Origin: DATEEG01 sp035525055 | GTDB taxonomy: Bacteria > Actinomycetota > Acidimicrobiia > Spongiisociales > ZC4RG35 | Reading direction: 5' to 3' | DNA length: 9,186 nt | Assembly (NCBI GenBank): GCA_035525055.1 | Contig: DATLEZ010000066.1 | Coordinates: 1 to 9,186 of the forward strand | Part shown: positions 1-5,626 of the stretch, one piece after another | Layout: the number at the start of each line of letters is the position of its first letter | Numbering within the stretch: position 1 is the stretch's first letter | The notes under the pieces: model-generated | Told to the model about the DNA's origin: nothing | Databases searched by the model: none | The model's input: the letters and a program-made list of their open reading frames with translations, nothing else | Translations under genes and position numbers: made by a program

Positions 1-2
1 CC

Positions 3-290
3 GAATGCCAGAGTTGTCACGGTGGGATCACCGGTGGGGAGATCACCGACATCCCCCCGCCCCACAACGCAGAGGGGCATACCTGGCATCATCCGGATTG
101 TCAGCTGGTCGATATCACCCTGGGGGGTCTCCCCGAGCGGCCCGGCGTTCCCGAGGGGATGGCGATGCCCGCCTTCGAGGAGCGGCTCACCGTGGAGCAG
201 ATCCAGTACGTTCTCGCCTTCATCAAGACCCTGTGGACCCAGGAACAGCGGGAATGGCAGGCCGAGGTAACCGAGCGGCTGTGTCCGTAG
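3..290 (+). CDS. c-type cytochrome, C-terminal part (5' end outside window)
   Basis: Reading from base 3 to the TAG at 288-290 gives 95 residues with no start in the window, so the gene enters from the left. The fragment opens at once with a covalent haem c site, CQSCH (residues 2-6 of the fragment). Near its middle it has GMAMPAF, where a Met would be the usual distal haem ligand. It ends with an amphipathic helix typical of class I cytochromes c (VEQIQYVLAFIKTLW). Such domains are small electron carriers on the outer face of the membrane or tethered to it. The signal peptide or anchor would be upstream and cannot be seen. The gene ends about 144 bp before the tRNA-like repeat and probably belongs to the flanking chromosome. 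The motif is clear, but the subfamily and the partner complex are unknown. Confidence 0.85.
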   Translation, partial: ECQSCHGGITGGEITDIPPPHNAEGHTWHHPDCQLVDITLGGLPERPGVPEGMAMPAFEERLTVEQIQYVLAFIKTLWTQEQREWQAEVTERLCP

Positions 291-309
291 ACCGGTGGGT
301 GGATCTCCA

Positions 310-328
310 TCGCGCGTCCATCGCGCGA
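310..328 (+). terminator. GC-rich hairpin after the cytochrome c gene
   Basis: Seven base pairs (TCGCGCG / CGCGCGA) close a 5-nt loop, 20 bp after the cytochrome stop. The hairpin arises from an 11-bp near-perfect tandem repeat (307-317 and 318-328). There is no T-run, so it is at best a terminator of the U-less type suggested for high-GC actinobacteria. I see no gene in 291-433. The only other things there are short ACGCGAA repeats. Confidence 0.4.
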
Positions 329-433
329 GAGGATGCGATGGAACGGTCAAGAACGCGAAATGACGCGAACCGAAAATGGGCTCTGAGCAGGCGTTTCGCG
401 AGTTTGCCCTGGTCAGCGAAACCCCCACGATCG

Positions 434-476
434 CTCATAACCCGAAGGTCGCGGGTTCAAATCCCGCCCCCGCTAC
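434..476 (+). repeat. tRNA-Met(CAU)-like 3' half, candidate attachment site, left copy
   Basis: This 43-bp stretch reads as the 3' half of a tRNA. It has the anticodon loop CTCATAA (anticodon CAU), the 3' side of the anticodon stem CCCGA, and the variable loop AGGTC. The T arm is GCGGG-TTCAAAT-CCCGC, followed by the acceptor strand CCCCGCT and discriminator A. Upstream there is no matching 5' half: the bases before the loop (GATCG) do not pair with CCCGA, and no acceptor or D-arm sequence is present. An identical copy lies at 8963-9005. Anticodon-loop-to-3'-end identity blocks are the usual attB/attP core of tyrosine-recombinase islands, so I read this as an att site or scar and not as a working tRNA gene. 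CAU could mean elongator Met or Ile2 (lysidine); the fragment does not decide. Confidence 0.8.
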
Positions 477-481
477 GAACA

Positions 482-517
482 AAGGCCCTGGTCAGAGCGA
501 TTTCTGACCGGAGCCTT
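482..517 (+). terminator. Hairpin following the tRNA half
   Basis: The arms 482-495 and 504-517 pair over 14 positions with one mismatch and one G-T pair around an 8-nt loop. The hairpin begins 5 bases after the tRNA-like repeat. Such stems commonly terminate tRNA transcription, but no T-run follows. The right-hand tRNA half is not followed by this hairpin, so the hairpin belongs to only one of the two junctions. Confidence 0.5.
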
Positions 518-537
518 GTCGTGTCAGAGGCCAAACT

Positions 538-556
538 TCTAACGAATCTTCTAACG
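538..556 (+). repeat. TCTAACG iterons, left end of the accessory block
   Basis: Two TCTAACG heptamers lie 12 bp apart (538-544 and 550-556), 62 bp inside the left tRNA half. A pair with the same period sits at 8826-8844 near the right tRNA half; the 20-bp blocks match at 18-19 positions. A third pair, with period 10, is at 1504-1520, just past the insertion sequence that split this site. Iterons near both ends of an integrated element suggest protein-binding sites, for example integrase arm sites. That function is inferred. Confidence 0.55.
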
Positions 557-561
557 GGTTC

Positions 562-587
562 TGTGAAACTGACGGACATTGCTTACA
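562..587 (+). repeat. Left terminal inverted repeat of the IS481-family element
   Basis: It starts TGTGAAACTGACG and matches the reverse complement of 1475-1500 at 21 of 26 bases. The mismatches are an A/C at position 5, a block of three in the middle and one at position 19. Confidence 0.8.
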
Positions 588-619
588 TCTCGGGTTCTCC
601 GGATTCGACAAGGAGAACG

Positions 620-1600
620 ATGACCGGCAACGTCGCCCGGATCTGCCGCTACTTCGGGATCACCCGCCAAACCTTCTACGTGTGGCTCCGCAGATACCAA
701 GAGAAAGGGCTTGAGGGGCTGCGGGACAGGTCGAGACGGCCCCATCACAGCCCCAACGCCACCTCGGCTGAGGTGGTGGGAAAGATCATCTACCTATGGC
801 AGAACTACCATTTCGTACCGGGCAAGATCGCCATGTATCTGCACCGGTATCACGACATCGAAATCTCCAAGTCTGGGGTGTGGCGGATCCTGCAACGGCT
901 CGAGCTGAACCGGCTGCCGGCCTCCCAGAAGCACAAGACCTATCAGAAACGGTGGAAGCGGTATGAAAAACCCCAGCCGGGCCACGCGATCCAGATGGAC
1001 GTCAAGTTCATAACCCCTGTCGGTGGGGCCGGGAAACGCTTCTACCAGTTCACCGCCATCGACGACTGCACCCGGCTACGTGTCCTAAGGATCTTCCCCC
1101 GATGCAACCAGAAGACCGCAATCCAGTTCCTAGGCTACCTGTTGGCCAAGTTGCCGTTCCGGGTGGAGGGGATCCAAACCGGCAATGGAGGTGAATTCGG
1201 ATCACAATTCCACTACCACGTCCTCGACCGCGGGATCAGACACGTCTACATCAAACCGGCAACACCTCGCCTCAACGGCAAGGTGGAACGATCCCAGCGG
1301 ATCGATGAAGAAGAGTTCTACCGGATGCTCGACGGCATCGTCATCGACGACACCCAGCTCTTCAACGACAAGCTCCAAGAGTGGGAAGACTTCTACAAAC
1401 GCAACCGACCCCACGGCGGCCTCAACGGACAAACCCCCTACGAACGACTAAAGCAGAAACCCAGAGCCCGCCGGTGTAAGCCATCAACGTCAGTTGCACA
1501 CCTTCTAACGAGTTCTAACGGACAGAAGCTCCGAGCACACAGACCACGAGGAAATCCCTTGAACACAGGGGATTTCTTGGTCCTGCAAAGTTGTCCATAG
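620..1600 (+). CDS. IS481-family DDE transposase, catalytic Asp lost
   Basis: The ATG at 620 follows AGGAG (611-615) by 4 bases; the open frame further upstream is not coding. From this start the protein has an N-terminal helix-turn-helix (about residues 5-40: ICRYFGITRQTFYVWLRRY), a linker ending RSRRPH, and an rve-type integrase core from about residue 118. The DDE triad should be D127 (IQMDVKF), an Asp in the family motif QTDNG, and E223 (GKVERS). Here the second site reads QTGNG, giving Gly at 188 (codon GGC, one transition from GAC). The 35-residue step from 188 to 223 matches the expected DD34/35E spacing. Loss of this Asp should abolish strand transfer. The frame also runs without a stop through the right inverted repeat (1475-1500) and ends about 33 codons outside the element at 1600, so the normal stop is missing. 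The rest of the protein is well conserved, so the decay looks recent. Family assignment is firm; inactivity is inferred. Confidence 0.85.
   Translation: MTGNVARICRYFGITRQTFYVWLRRYQEKGLEGLRDRSRRPHHSPNATSAEVVGKIIYLWQNYHFVPGKIAMYLHRYHDIEISKSGVWRILQRLELNRLPASQKHKTYQKRWKRYEKPQPGHAIQMDVKFITPVGGAGKRFYQFTAIDDCTRLRVLRIFPRCNQKTAIQFLGYLLAKLPFRVEGIQTGNGGEFGSQFHYHVLDRGIRHVYIKPATPRLNGKVERSQRIDEEEFYRMLDGIVIDDTQLFNDKLQEWEDFYKRNRPHGGLNGQTPYERLKQKPRARRCKPSTSVAHLLTSSNGQKLRAHRPRGNPLNTGDFLVLQSCP
1475..1500 (-). repeat. Right terminal inverted repeat of the IS481-family element
   Basis: The reverse complement begins TGTGCAACTGACG and pairs with the left end at 562-587. The transposase frame runs through this repeat. 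A TAA at 1477-1479 is out of frame by one base, so a single indel would restore a stop inside the element. Confidence 0.8.
1504..1520 (+). repeat. TCTAACG iterons right of the insertion sequence
   Basis: TCTAACG occurs at 1504-1510 and 1514-1520, a period of 10 bp. With the pair at 538-556 it suggests that the site before insertion held three or more heptamers in a row. Part of this block (1501-1515) may be the target duplication of the insertion sequence. Confidence 0.5.
1549..1578 (+). terminator. Hairpin downstream of the insertion sequence
   Basis: AGGAAATCCC (1549-1558) pairs with GGGATTTCTT (1569-1578) with one G-T pair and a 10-nt loop. There is no T-run after it. It could shield the amidohydrolase region from transcripts leaving the insertion sequence. 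Between 1579 and 1675 I see no gene. An extended -10-like TGGTAGGGT (1670-1678) is the only promoter hint there, and it is weak. Confidence 0.45.
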
Positions 1601-1675
1601 TTCGTCAAGGGACCGACGCAACCAGGATTGGCGATTGCACCCTCTTTTCATCGATTGGCGAGGGGGTTCTGGTAG

Positions 1676-1843
1676 GGTCCCGTCGAGGACGGGTTAAGCG
1701 TGGAAATAGTCGAAGGTCAGGAGGCGCGAGATCACATCGATGCCTTGGCGAAGAAGTATCTGGGCCTCGACACGTATCCCAACCCGATCAGGTCGCCACG
1801 GGTGACCCTCAAGATCGCCCCTGACCGCCAGGTCGTGAGATAA
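1676..1843 (+). pseudogene. C-terminal remnant of a PPOX-fold (F420-dependent type) oxidoreductase
   Basis: The frame that opens after a TAG at 1673-1675 and ends at TAA 1841-1843 encodes about 55 residues. From VEIVEGQEARDHIDALAKKY onward the rest resembles the end of pyridoxamine-5'-phosphate-oxidase-like, F420-dependent proteins: a strand, the helix ending in LAKKYLG, then TYP and a last strand VTLKIAPDR. Full proteins of this family have roughly 130-150 residues, so the N-terminal two thirds and the cofactor site are missing. The break lies between 1579 and 1700, on the insertion-sequence side. A GTG at 1700 could start a 47-residue peptide, but it has no clear ribosome site. The stop is 5 bases before the amidohydrolase ATG, as if the two once formed an operon. 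Family call is by recognition of the tail only. Confidence 0.6.
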
Positions 1844-1848
1844 CCCAG

Positions 1849-3444
1849 ATGGCGGCGGGCGATGTCCTCGTCACCGGAGGTCCGGTGTGGACCGGGACCC
1901 GCCACGTCGAAGCCATCGGCATTTCTGGGGGTCGGGTGGTCGCTGCCGGCGACCGGACCGCGGTTGCCGAGCAGTTGGGTCACTCGGCCACCGGGGTCGA
2001 CGTCGCCGGGCGCCGGGTCATTCCGGGGCTGATCGACTCGCATGTCCACGTGCTCCGAGCCGGGCTGAATTGGAACCATATGGTTCGTTGGGATGACATC
2101 ACCTCTCTCAGCGACGGTCTCGCCCGGATCCGGACCGCTGCTGCCTCTCAACCGTCCGGGTCGTGGATCCGCGTTCTCGGCGGTTGGCATCCGGGCCGGT
2201 TTACGGAAGGCCGGGGACCCACTCGGTCGGACCTGGACGAGGCCGCGGGCGGCCACCCCGCCTACGTGCAGTTGCTCTACGAGGAGGGGGTCCTCAACAC
2301 GGCCGGGCTGGAGTGTCTCCTCGCCGACGGCGACCTGCCTGGGGTCGACCGGGACGACTCAGGCCGGCCCACGGGCCGGATCTCGGGCCCGGTCGCCTTC
2401 GGCAGCGTTCTCGCCCAGTTCGAGCAGCCTTCGCTGGCAGACCGGGCCGCCTCGACCCGCGCCCTTCTCGACGACTTCGCTGCTCTCGGTGTGACAGGGG
2501 GGATGGATCCGGGCGGCTTCGGTATCAGTCCTGAGTCCTACACGGCCATGTTCGATCTGTGGCGGCGGGATGAGCTGGGCATGCGGGTCCGTCTCTATCT
2601 CGTCCCCGGGTCGAGAGGCGACGAGCTCGCGGACATCCGCAACTGGGTGCGATACGTCCAGCCCGGATTCGGTGACGACATGCTCCGTTATGTGGGGATG
2701 GGCGAGATCGTCAGTTTCGGTTGTCACGACCTGGAGGGGGTGCGTCCCTTCGAGGTCAGCCCCGAGGCTCGGGACGAGCTGTTGGAGATCTCCGATCTTC
2801 TCGCCGCCCACAACTGGCCGATCCACCTCCACGCCATCTTCGACTCGACGATCGATGCGGTGCTCGACGCCTGGGAGGAGGTCGACCGTCGCCACGGATT
2901 GAATGGACGCCGCTTCTCCCTTGCCCACGCCGAGCAGATCGGACGGCGCAGCCTCGAACGGGTGCGCGACCTGGGGGCCGGCATCGCCGTCCAGAACCGC
3001 CTCATGTACCGCTCGGCCGACTCGGCGGCACTATGGGGCGGCGACGTGGCCGCCAACGCCCCACCTCTCGGTGACATCCTCGAGATGGGCATCCCTCTCG
3101 GGGCGGGCACCGACGCCACCGTGGTTTCGCCCCATGACCCGTGGCTGTCGCTCTGGTGGCTGGTCACTGGCAGGTCGTTCGACGGGGCGCCGCCCCGCTC
3201 CGAGCGCCACCGGCTCTCCGTCGAGCAGGCGCTCACCGCCTACACCCGGGGCAGCGCCTGGTTCAGTTTCGAGGAGCAGACCCGCGGCCACCTCGAGCCA
3301 GGGGCGCTCGCCGACCTCGCCGTACTTGACGCCGACCCGTTCTCGATCGATCCCGACCGGCTGCCCGAGGTGCGCTCGGACTTGACGCTGGTCGGCGGCA
3401 AGCCAGCCCACATCGGTCCACCGTTTATCGGGGCCCTCGGATAG
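1849..3444 (+). CDS. Amidohydrolase family 3 protein (YtcJ/NfdA-like metal-dependent hydrolase)
   Basis: The 531-residue protein has the size and order of the amidohydrolase_3 group (YtcJ, N-substituted formamide deformylase). A short beta-sandwich segment comes first (DVLVTGGPVWTG, about residues 5-16). The barrel then carries the metal sites: H65 and H67 in GLIDSHVHV, H326 and H328 in IHLHA, H360 in LAHAEQI and D422 in GAGTDATV. The C-terminal beta strands (GALADLAVLDADPF) complete the sandwich. Many binuclear relatives have a carboxylated Lys on strand 4. The matching stretch here reads YVGMGEIVSFGCHD, with no Lys; E286 is the nearest candidate ligand, so the centre may be mononuclear or Glu-bridged. 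It is cytosolic, with no signal peptide. The ATG at 1849 has no good Shine-Dalgarno and lies 5 bases after the PPOX remnant, so it may rely on coupling or on upstream transcription. Likely role: hydrolysis of an amide, formamide or carbamate-like bond in a compound brought in by the downstream transporter. The substrate is unknown. Confidence 0.85.
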   Translation: MAAGDVLVTGGPVWTGTRHVEAIGISGGRVVAAGDRTAVAEQLGHSATGVDVAGRRVIPGLIDSHVHVLRAGLNWNHMVRWDDITSLSDGLARIRTAAASQPSGSWIRVLGGWHPGRFTEGRGPTRSDLDEAAGGHPAYVQLLYEEGVLNTAGLECLLADGDLPGVDRDDSGRPTGRISGPVAFGSVLAQFEQPSLADRAASTRALLDDFAALGVTGGMDPGGFGISPESYTAMFDLWRRDELGMRVRLYLVPGSRGDELADIRNWVRYVQPGFGDDMLRYVGMGEIVSFGCHDLEGVRPFEVSPEARDELLEISDLLAAHNWPIHLHAIFDSTIDAVLDAWEEVDRRHGLNGRRFSLAHAEQIGRRSLERVRDLGAGIAVQNRLMYRSADSAALWGGDVAANAPPLGDILEMGIPLGAGTDATVVSPHDPWLSLWWLVTGRSFDGAPPRSERHRLSVEQALTAYTRGSAWFSFEEQTRGHLEPGALADLAVLDADPFSIDPDRLPEVRSDLTLVGGKPAHIGPPFIGALG

Positions 3445-3488
3445 GCACAGGCGCTGCGGCGGTTTGGCCGGACTTGAAACAGCCTTCA

Positions 3489-3532
3489 CCGGGCTGATCG
3501 AGCCCGGCCCGTCGGCTCGCTCGGGCGCTTTT
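3489..3532 (+). terminator. Terminator after the amidohydrolase
   Basis: A perfect 7-bp stem (CCGGGCT / AGCCCGG, 3489-3495 and 3501-3507) is followed by a second GC stem (GCCCG / CGGGC, 3507-3511 and 3522-3526) and then TTTT at 3529-3532. This is the best terminator in the window. It separates the amidohydrolase from the transporter operon. Confidence 0.65.
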
Positions 3533-3564
3533 CCTCTACGTCGCCGGCGGCCCGACACAAACTC

Positions 3565-3593
3565 TTGCAGGCTTCAAGCGGTTTCTGTACAGT
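3565..3593 (+). promoter_or_regulatory. Promoter of the transporter operon
   Basis: TTGCAG (3565-3570) and TACAGT (3588-3593) are separated by 17 bp, close to a housekeeping sigma consensus. Transcription would start near 3600, leaving a leader of about 95 bases before the ATG at 3696. A second TACAGT at 3609-3614 belongs to the downstream direct repeat and lacks a matching -35. Confidence 0.55.
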
Positions 3594-3619
3594 GGCAGTG
3601 ATCGGCCGTACAGTGGCAG
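3587..3619 (+). repeat. Two direct repeats 21 bp apart over the -10 region, candidate operator
   Basis: GTACAGTGGCAG occurs at 3587-3598 and 3608-3619. The similarity continues, since both copies are followed two bases later by ATC. The 21-bp period puts the copies on the same face of the helix. The first copy contains the -10 hexamer and the second lies about 10-20 bases downstream of the predicted start, a placement that suits a repressor. CTGTACAG (3585-3592) is also palindromic. No regulator gene is present in the window. Confidence 0.5.
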
Positions 3620-3672
3620 CAATCAGTTGGTAGGCGGGGATTGATTCGGCGGGTTGCAGCGGCCGATGTCAC
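3598..3672 (+). promoter_or_regulatory. Structured 5' leader of the transporter operon, candidate cis-regulatory RNA
   Basis: ATCGGCCG (3601-3608) pairs perfectly with CGGCCGAT (3660-3667). GTG (3598-3600) can extend the stem to CAC (3670-3672) across a 2-nt bulge, giving 11 bp. Inside, AATCA and TGATT can close a smaller hairpin around GTTGGTAGGCGGGGA. The outer stem begins at or within a base or two of the predicted transcription start and ends 11 bases before the ribosome site (3684-3689), the geometry of a riboswitch P1 stem or a protein-bound leader. The TPP, cobalamin and guanidine-I consensus cores that I know were not recognisable. The pairing is seen; regulation is inferred. Confidence 0.4.
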
Positions 3673-3695
3673 CTAATTCGAACGAGGAGCAAACG

Positions 3696-4808
3696 ATGCG
3701 ACACGCAGCAGGACCGACTGGTTCACGGACTTGGGTCCTCCTACTGATCCTCTCCATGGCAATCGCAGGGTGCGGAGGCGACGTATCCGATACGACCGCC
3801 GCCCCATCAGACACTTCGGCGCCGTCCGATACCGGCGATACCGAACCACCCTCCGGTGAGTTGACGACGGTGGCATTCGCACCGACTGCCCCGCTGCCGG
3901 CCTATTGGCCATACTACTTCATCGCCGAACCGCTCGGCTTCTACGAGGACGAGGGTATCGATATCGAGTTCGAAAACGTCCAGACCGCGGTCCAGCAGTC
4001 CCTTCTGTCGGGCAGGTTGACCTTCTCCGGGACCGGCCTCGATTATATCCCTCAGGCCCCGACCCTCGACGATCCCCCGAAATGGTTCATGAACGTCGAC
4101 CGTTACCTGTGGGTGATGGTCACCTTGGCAGAGTCCGATATCCAGTCGGCCGCCGACCTGCAGGGCGGACGAATCGGCATCAACGCACCCCACGACACTC
4201 TCGACGCCGACTTCCTGATGGGGGCGGCGGGTGTCCCGAAGGGCGAGTACGAGCTGATCCCGGTGGGAGAAGACCTCCCTGCCGTGGTGCAGTTGGAAGC
4301 GGGCGAGATAGATGCATTCGTGACGGCTGGGGCGGTTTCGGTGGCTGCACTCCGAGACTTCACCGACACCGAGTTGAGGATCATCGAGAACGAGGTGTCG
4401 GAGAGCTTCTACAACGTCGGCAGCATGCTCACCTTGGACCAATTGGAGAATGATCGGGACCTTGCTGTTCGCTTCGGACGGGCGGTGGCACGGGCGATGG
4501 TGTGGACGTGGGAGAACCCCGAGGTGACCGGTCAGCTCCTCTACGAGATGTTCCCGGACGCAGCCGAGAGCGAAGAGCAGATGATCCGCCTCATCGAGGC
4601 CGGCAACGAAGCCAACCGCGGCTCCTATGATGATCGAGGTGCCATGGAGCTCGAGGTCTATCAGCAGATGGTCGATATGCACGCCGAGCAGGAGTTGATC
4701 GAGGAGACATACGACGCCAGCATCCTGTTCACCAACGAACTCCTCGACGAGATCTGGAACTTCGACATCGAGGCAGAGGCAGAAGCGGCCCGTACCTACG
4801 AGGGCTGA
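3696..4808 (+). CDS. Lipoprotein substrate-binding protein of an ABC importer (NMT1/SsuA/ThiY-like)
   Basis: The ATG at 3696 has GAGGAG (3684-3689) at 6 bases and yields a 370-residue preprotein; a longer frame from 3654 would spoil the signal peptide. The N-terminus is a lipoprotein signal: basic residues, a hydrophobic stretch (WVLLLILSMAIAG) and a lipobox IAGC with Cys at residue 26. A low-complexity Asp/Thr/Pro/Ser linker follows to about residue 55. The mature domain starts TTVAFAPTAPLPAYWPYYFI and continues with GFYEDEGIDIEFE, hallmarks of the nitrate/sulfonate/bicarbonate/thiamine-precursor binding family. Further family signs are AADLQGGRIGINAP and the AGEIDAFV segment. It would be tethered outside the membrane and deliver ligand to the permease encoded two genes later. 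First gene of a four-gene operon. The family suggests small organic ions or heterocycles; the ligand cannot be deduced. Confidence 0.88.
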   Translation: MRHAAGPTGSRTWVLLLILSMAIAGCGGDVSDTTAAPSDTSAPSDTGDTEPPSGELTTVAFAPTAPLPAYWPYYFIAEPLGFYEDEGIDIEFENVQTAVQQSLLSGRLTFSGTGLDYIPQAPTLDDPPKWFMNVDRYLWVMVTLAESDIQSAADLQGGRIGINAPHDTLDADFLMGAAGVPKGEYELIPVGEDLPAVVQLEAGEIDAFVTAGAVSVAALRDFTDTELRIIENEVSESFYNVGSMLTLDQLENDRDLAVRFGRAVARAMVWTWENPEVTGQLLYEMFPDAAESEEQMIRLIEAGNEANRGSYDDRGAMELEVYQQMVDMHAEQELIEETYDASILFTNELLDEIWNFDIEAEAEAARTYEG

Positions 4809-4843
4809 TCCGGGCGCATCGGACAGCGAAAAGGGCGTCGTCG

Positions 4844-5626
4844 GTGGAGGTCACCATCCGAGGCTTGGGAAAGGTCTACTCGTCACGAGCCGGTGGCGAG
4901 GTGATCGCCTTGGAAGGTGTATCAACGTCGATCCGCAGCGGTGATTTCGTCACGCTGATCGGGCCAAGTGGTTGCGGAAAGAGCACCCTGCTTGACATTG
5001 TGGCAGGCCTCATCCCCAAGACTTCCGGAGAGGTGACGATCGATGGCATAGCCGTCGAAGGCACCTCGCCGAGTCGAGTCGGTCTAGTTTTCCAGAGAGC
5101 GGTTCTGCTGCCGTGGAGGACGGCGATCGAGAACGTCTACCTGCCGGCCCAGTTGGGCGTAGACCCGCCGTCGAAGCTGCAAGGTGACGAGCTACGCGGA
5201 CGGGCCCGCGAGCTCCTGGATCTCGTAGGCCTGGGTCACTTCGCTGAGAAATACCCCTGGGAGCTGTCAGGTGGGATGCAGCAGCGCGTGGCCATCGCCC
5301 GGGCGCTGCTGTTGGAAACGAAAGTCATGTGCATGGATGAGCCCTTCGCTGCCCTCGACGAGTTCACCCGCGAGCAGATGCACCTCGAGCTCCTCCGATT
5401 GTGGGAAAGGCAGGGTTTCACCGGCATCTTCGTCACCCACAACATCTTCGAGGGCGCCTTTCTGTCCGATCGAGTGCTGGTCATGACTCCCCGTCCCGGC
5501 AAAGTGGTGGCCGAAGTCGCCATCGACCTCCCCAGGCCCCGCACCAAGGAGATGATCGGCACTGCCGGGTTCACAGACAACGTGCGCCGGATCCGAGATG
5601 CCATGGCCGAGCACTGGACCGGATGA
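4844..5626 (+). CDS. ABC transporter ATP-binding protein (SsuB/TauB-like)
   Basis: The GTG at 4844 has AAGGG (4831-4835) at 8 bases and gives 260 residues, the normal length. All ATPase motifs are present. They are Walker A GPSGCGKST (40-48), Q-loop Gln84 in VFQRA, the subfamily mark LLPWRTAIENV (88-98), signature LSGGMQQR (141-148), Walker B VMCMDEP with D165 and E166, D-loop ALD (170-172) and switch His199 in VTHN. LLPWRT is characteristic of the nitrate/sulfonate/taurine/thiamine-precursor importers and agrees with the neighbouring binding protein. As a homodimer on the inner face of the membrane it would power import. The gene starts 35 bases after the binding-protein stop and overlaps the permease by 4 bases (ATGA). 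All catalytic residues are intact. Confidence 0.93.
   Translation: MEVTIRGLGKVYSSRAGGEVIALEGVSTSIRSGDFVTLIGPSGCGKSTLLDIVAGLIPKTSGEVTIDGIAVEGTSPSRVGLVFQRAVLLPWRTAIENVYLPAQLGVDPPSKLQGDELRGRARELLDLVGLGHFAEKYPWELSGGMQQRVAIARALLLETKVMCMDEPFAALDEFTREQMHLELLRLWERQGFTGIFVTHNIFEGAFLSDRVLVMTPRPGKVVAEVAIDLPRPRTKEMIGTAGFTDNVRRIRDAMAEHWTG

Larger units (their letters stand above)
562..1500 (+). mobile_element. IS481-family insertion sequence, probably inactive
   Basis: The ends are imperfect inverted repeats, 562-587 and 1475-1500, identical at 21 of 26 positions. They begin TGTG and end CACA, in keeping with the TGT...ACA termini of IS481. Between them is one transposase gene. The flanks 547-561 and 1501-1515 agree at 13 of 15 positions and could be an aged target duplication. 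Because the target is itself made of TCTAACG repeats, chance similarity is not excluded. The element is 939 bp, short for the family. It landed in the iteron array just inside the left tRNA half. The transposase lacks a catalytic Asp, so this copy could move only with help from another element. Confidence 0.85.

Noticed and set aside
434..476. A functional tRNA-Met gene
   Set aside because: No 5' half: neither acceptor, D arm nor the 5' anticodon stem can be found upstream. The same holds for 8963-9005.
5..619. Upstream extension of the transposase reading frame to base 5
   Set aside because: The frame is open only by chance. The cytochrome c tail uses another frame in 3-290, the tRNA half lies in 434-476, and the element's left end is at 562; ATG 620 has its own ribosome site.
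538..1520. CRISPR-like array from the TCTAACG repeats
   Set aside because: The repeats are 7 bp with 3-5 bp between them and few in number; no spacers and no cas genes.
3587..3619. Cobalamin riboswitch on the minus strand, because the complement reads GCCACTGTAC
   Set aside because: Only that short string matches; it occurs twice as a direct repeat and the other conserved parts of the B12 element are absent.
3598..3695. TPP riboswitch in front of the thiamine-precursor-like importer
   Set aside because: The CUGAGA and ACCUGAUC core elements are not present in the leader.
3807..4682. Long minus-strand open frame (291 codons) opposite the lipoprotein gene
   Set aside because: It is antisense to a gene with clear signal peptide and family motifs, has no recognisable domain, and such frames are common opposite high-GC genes.
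5401..5622. Longer permease starting at 5401
   Set aside because: This part lies inside the ATPase gene in another frame and has no permease features; the ATGA overlap at 5623 is the natural start.
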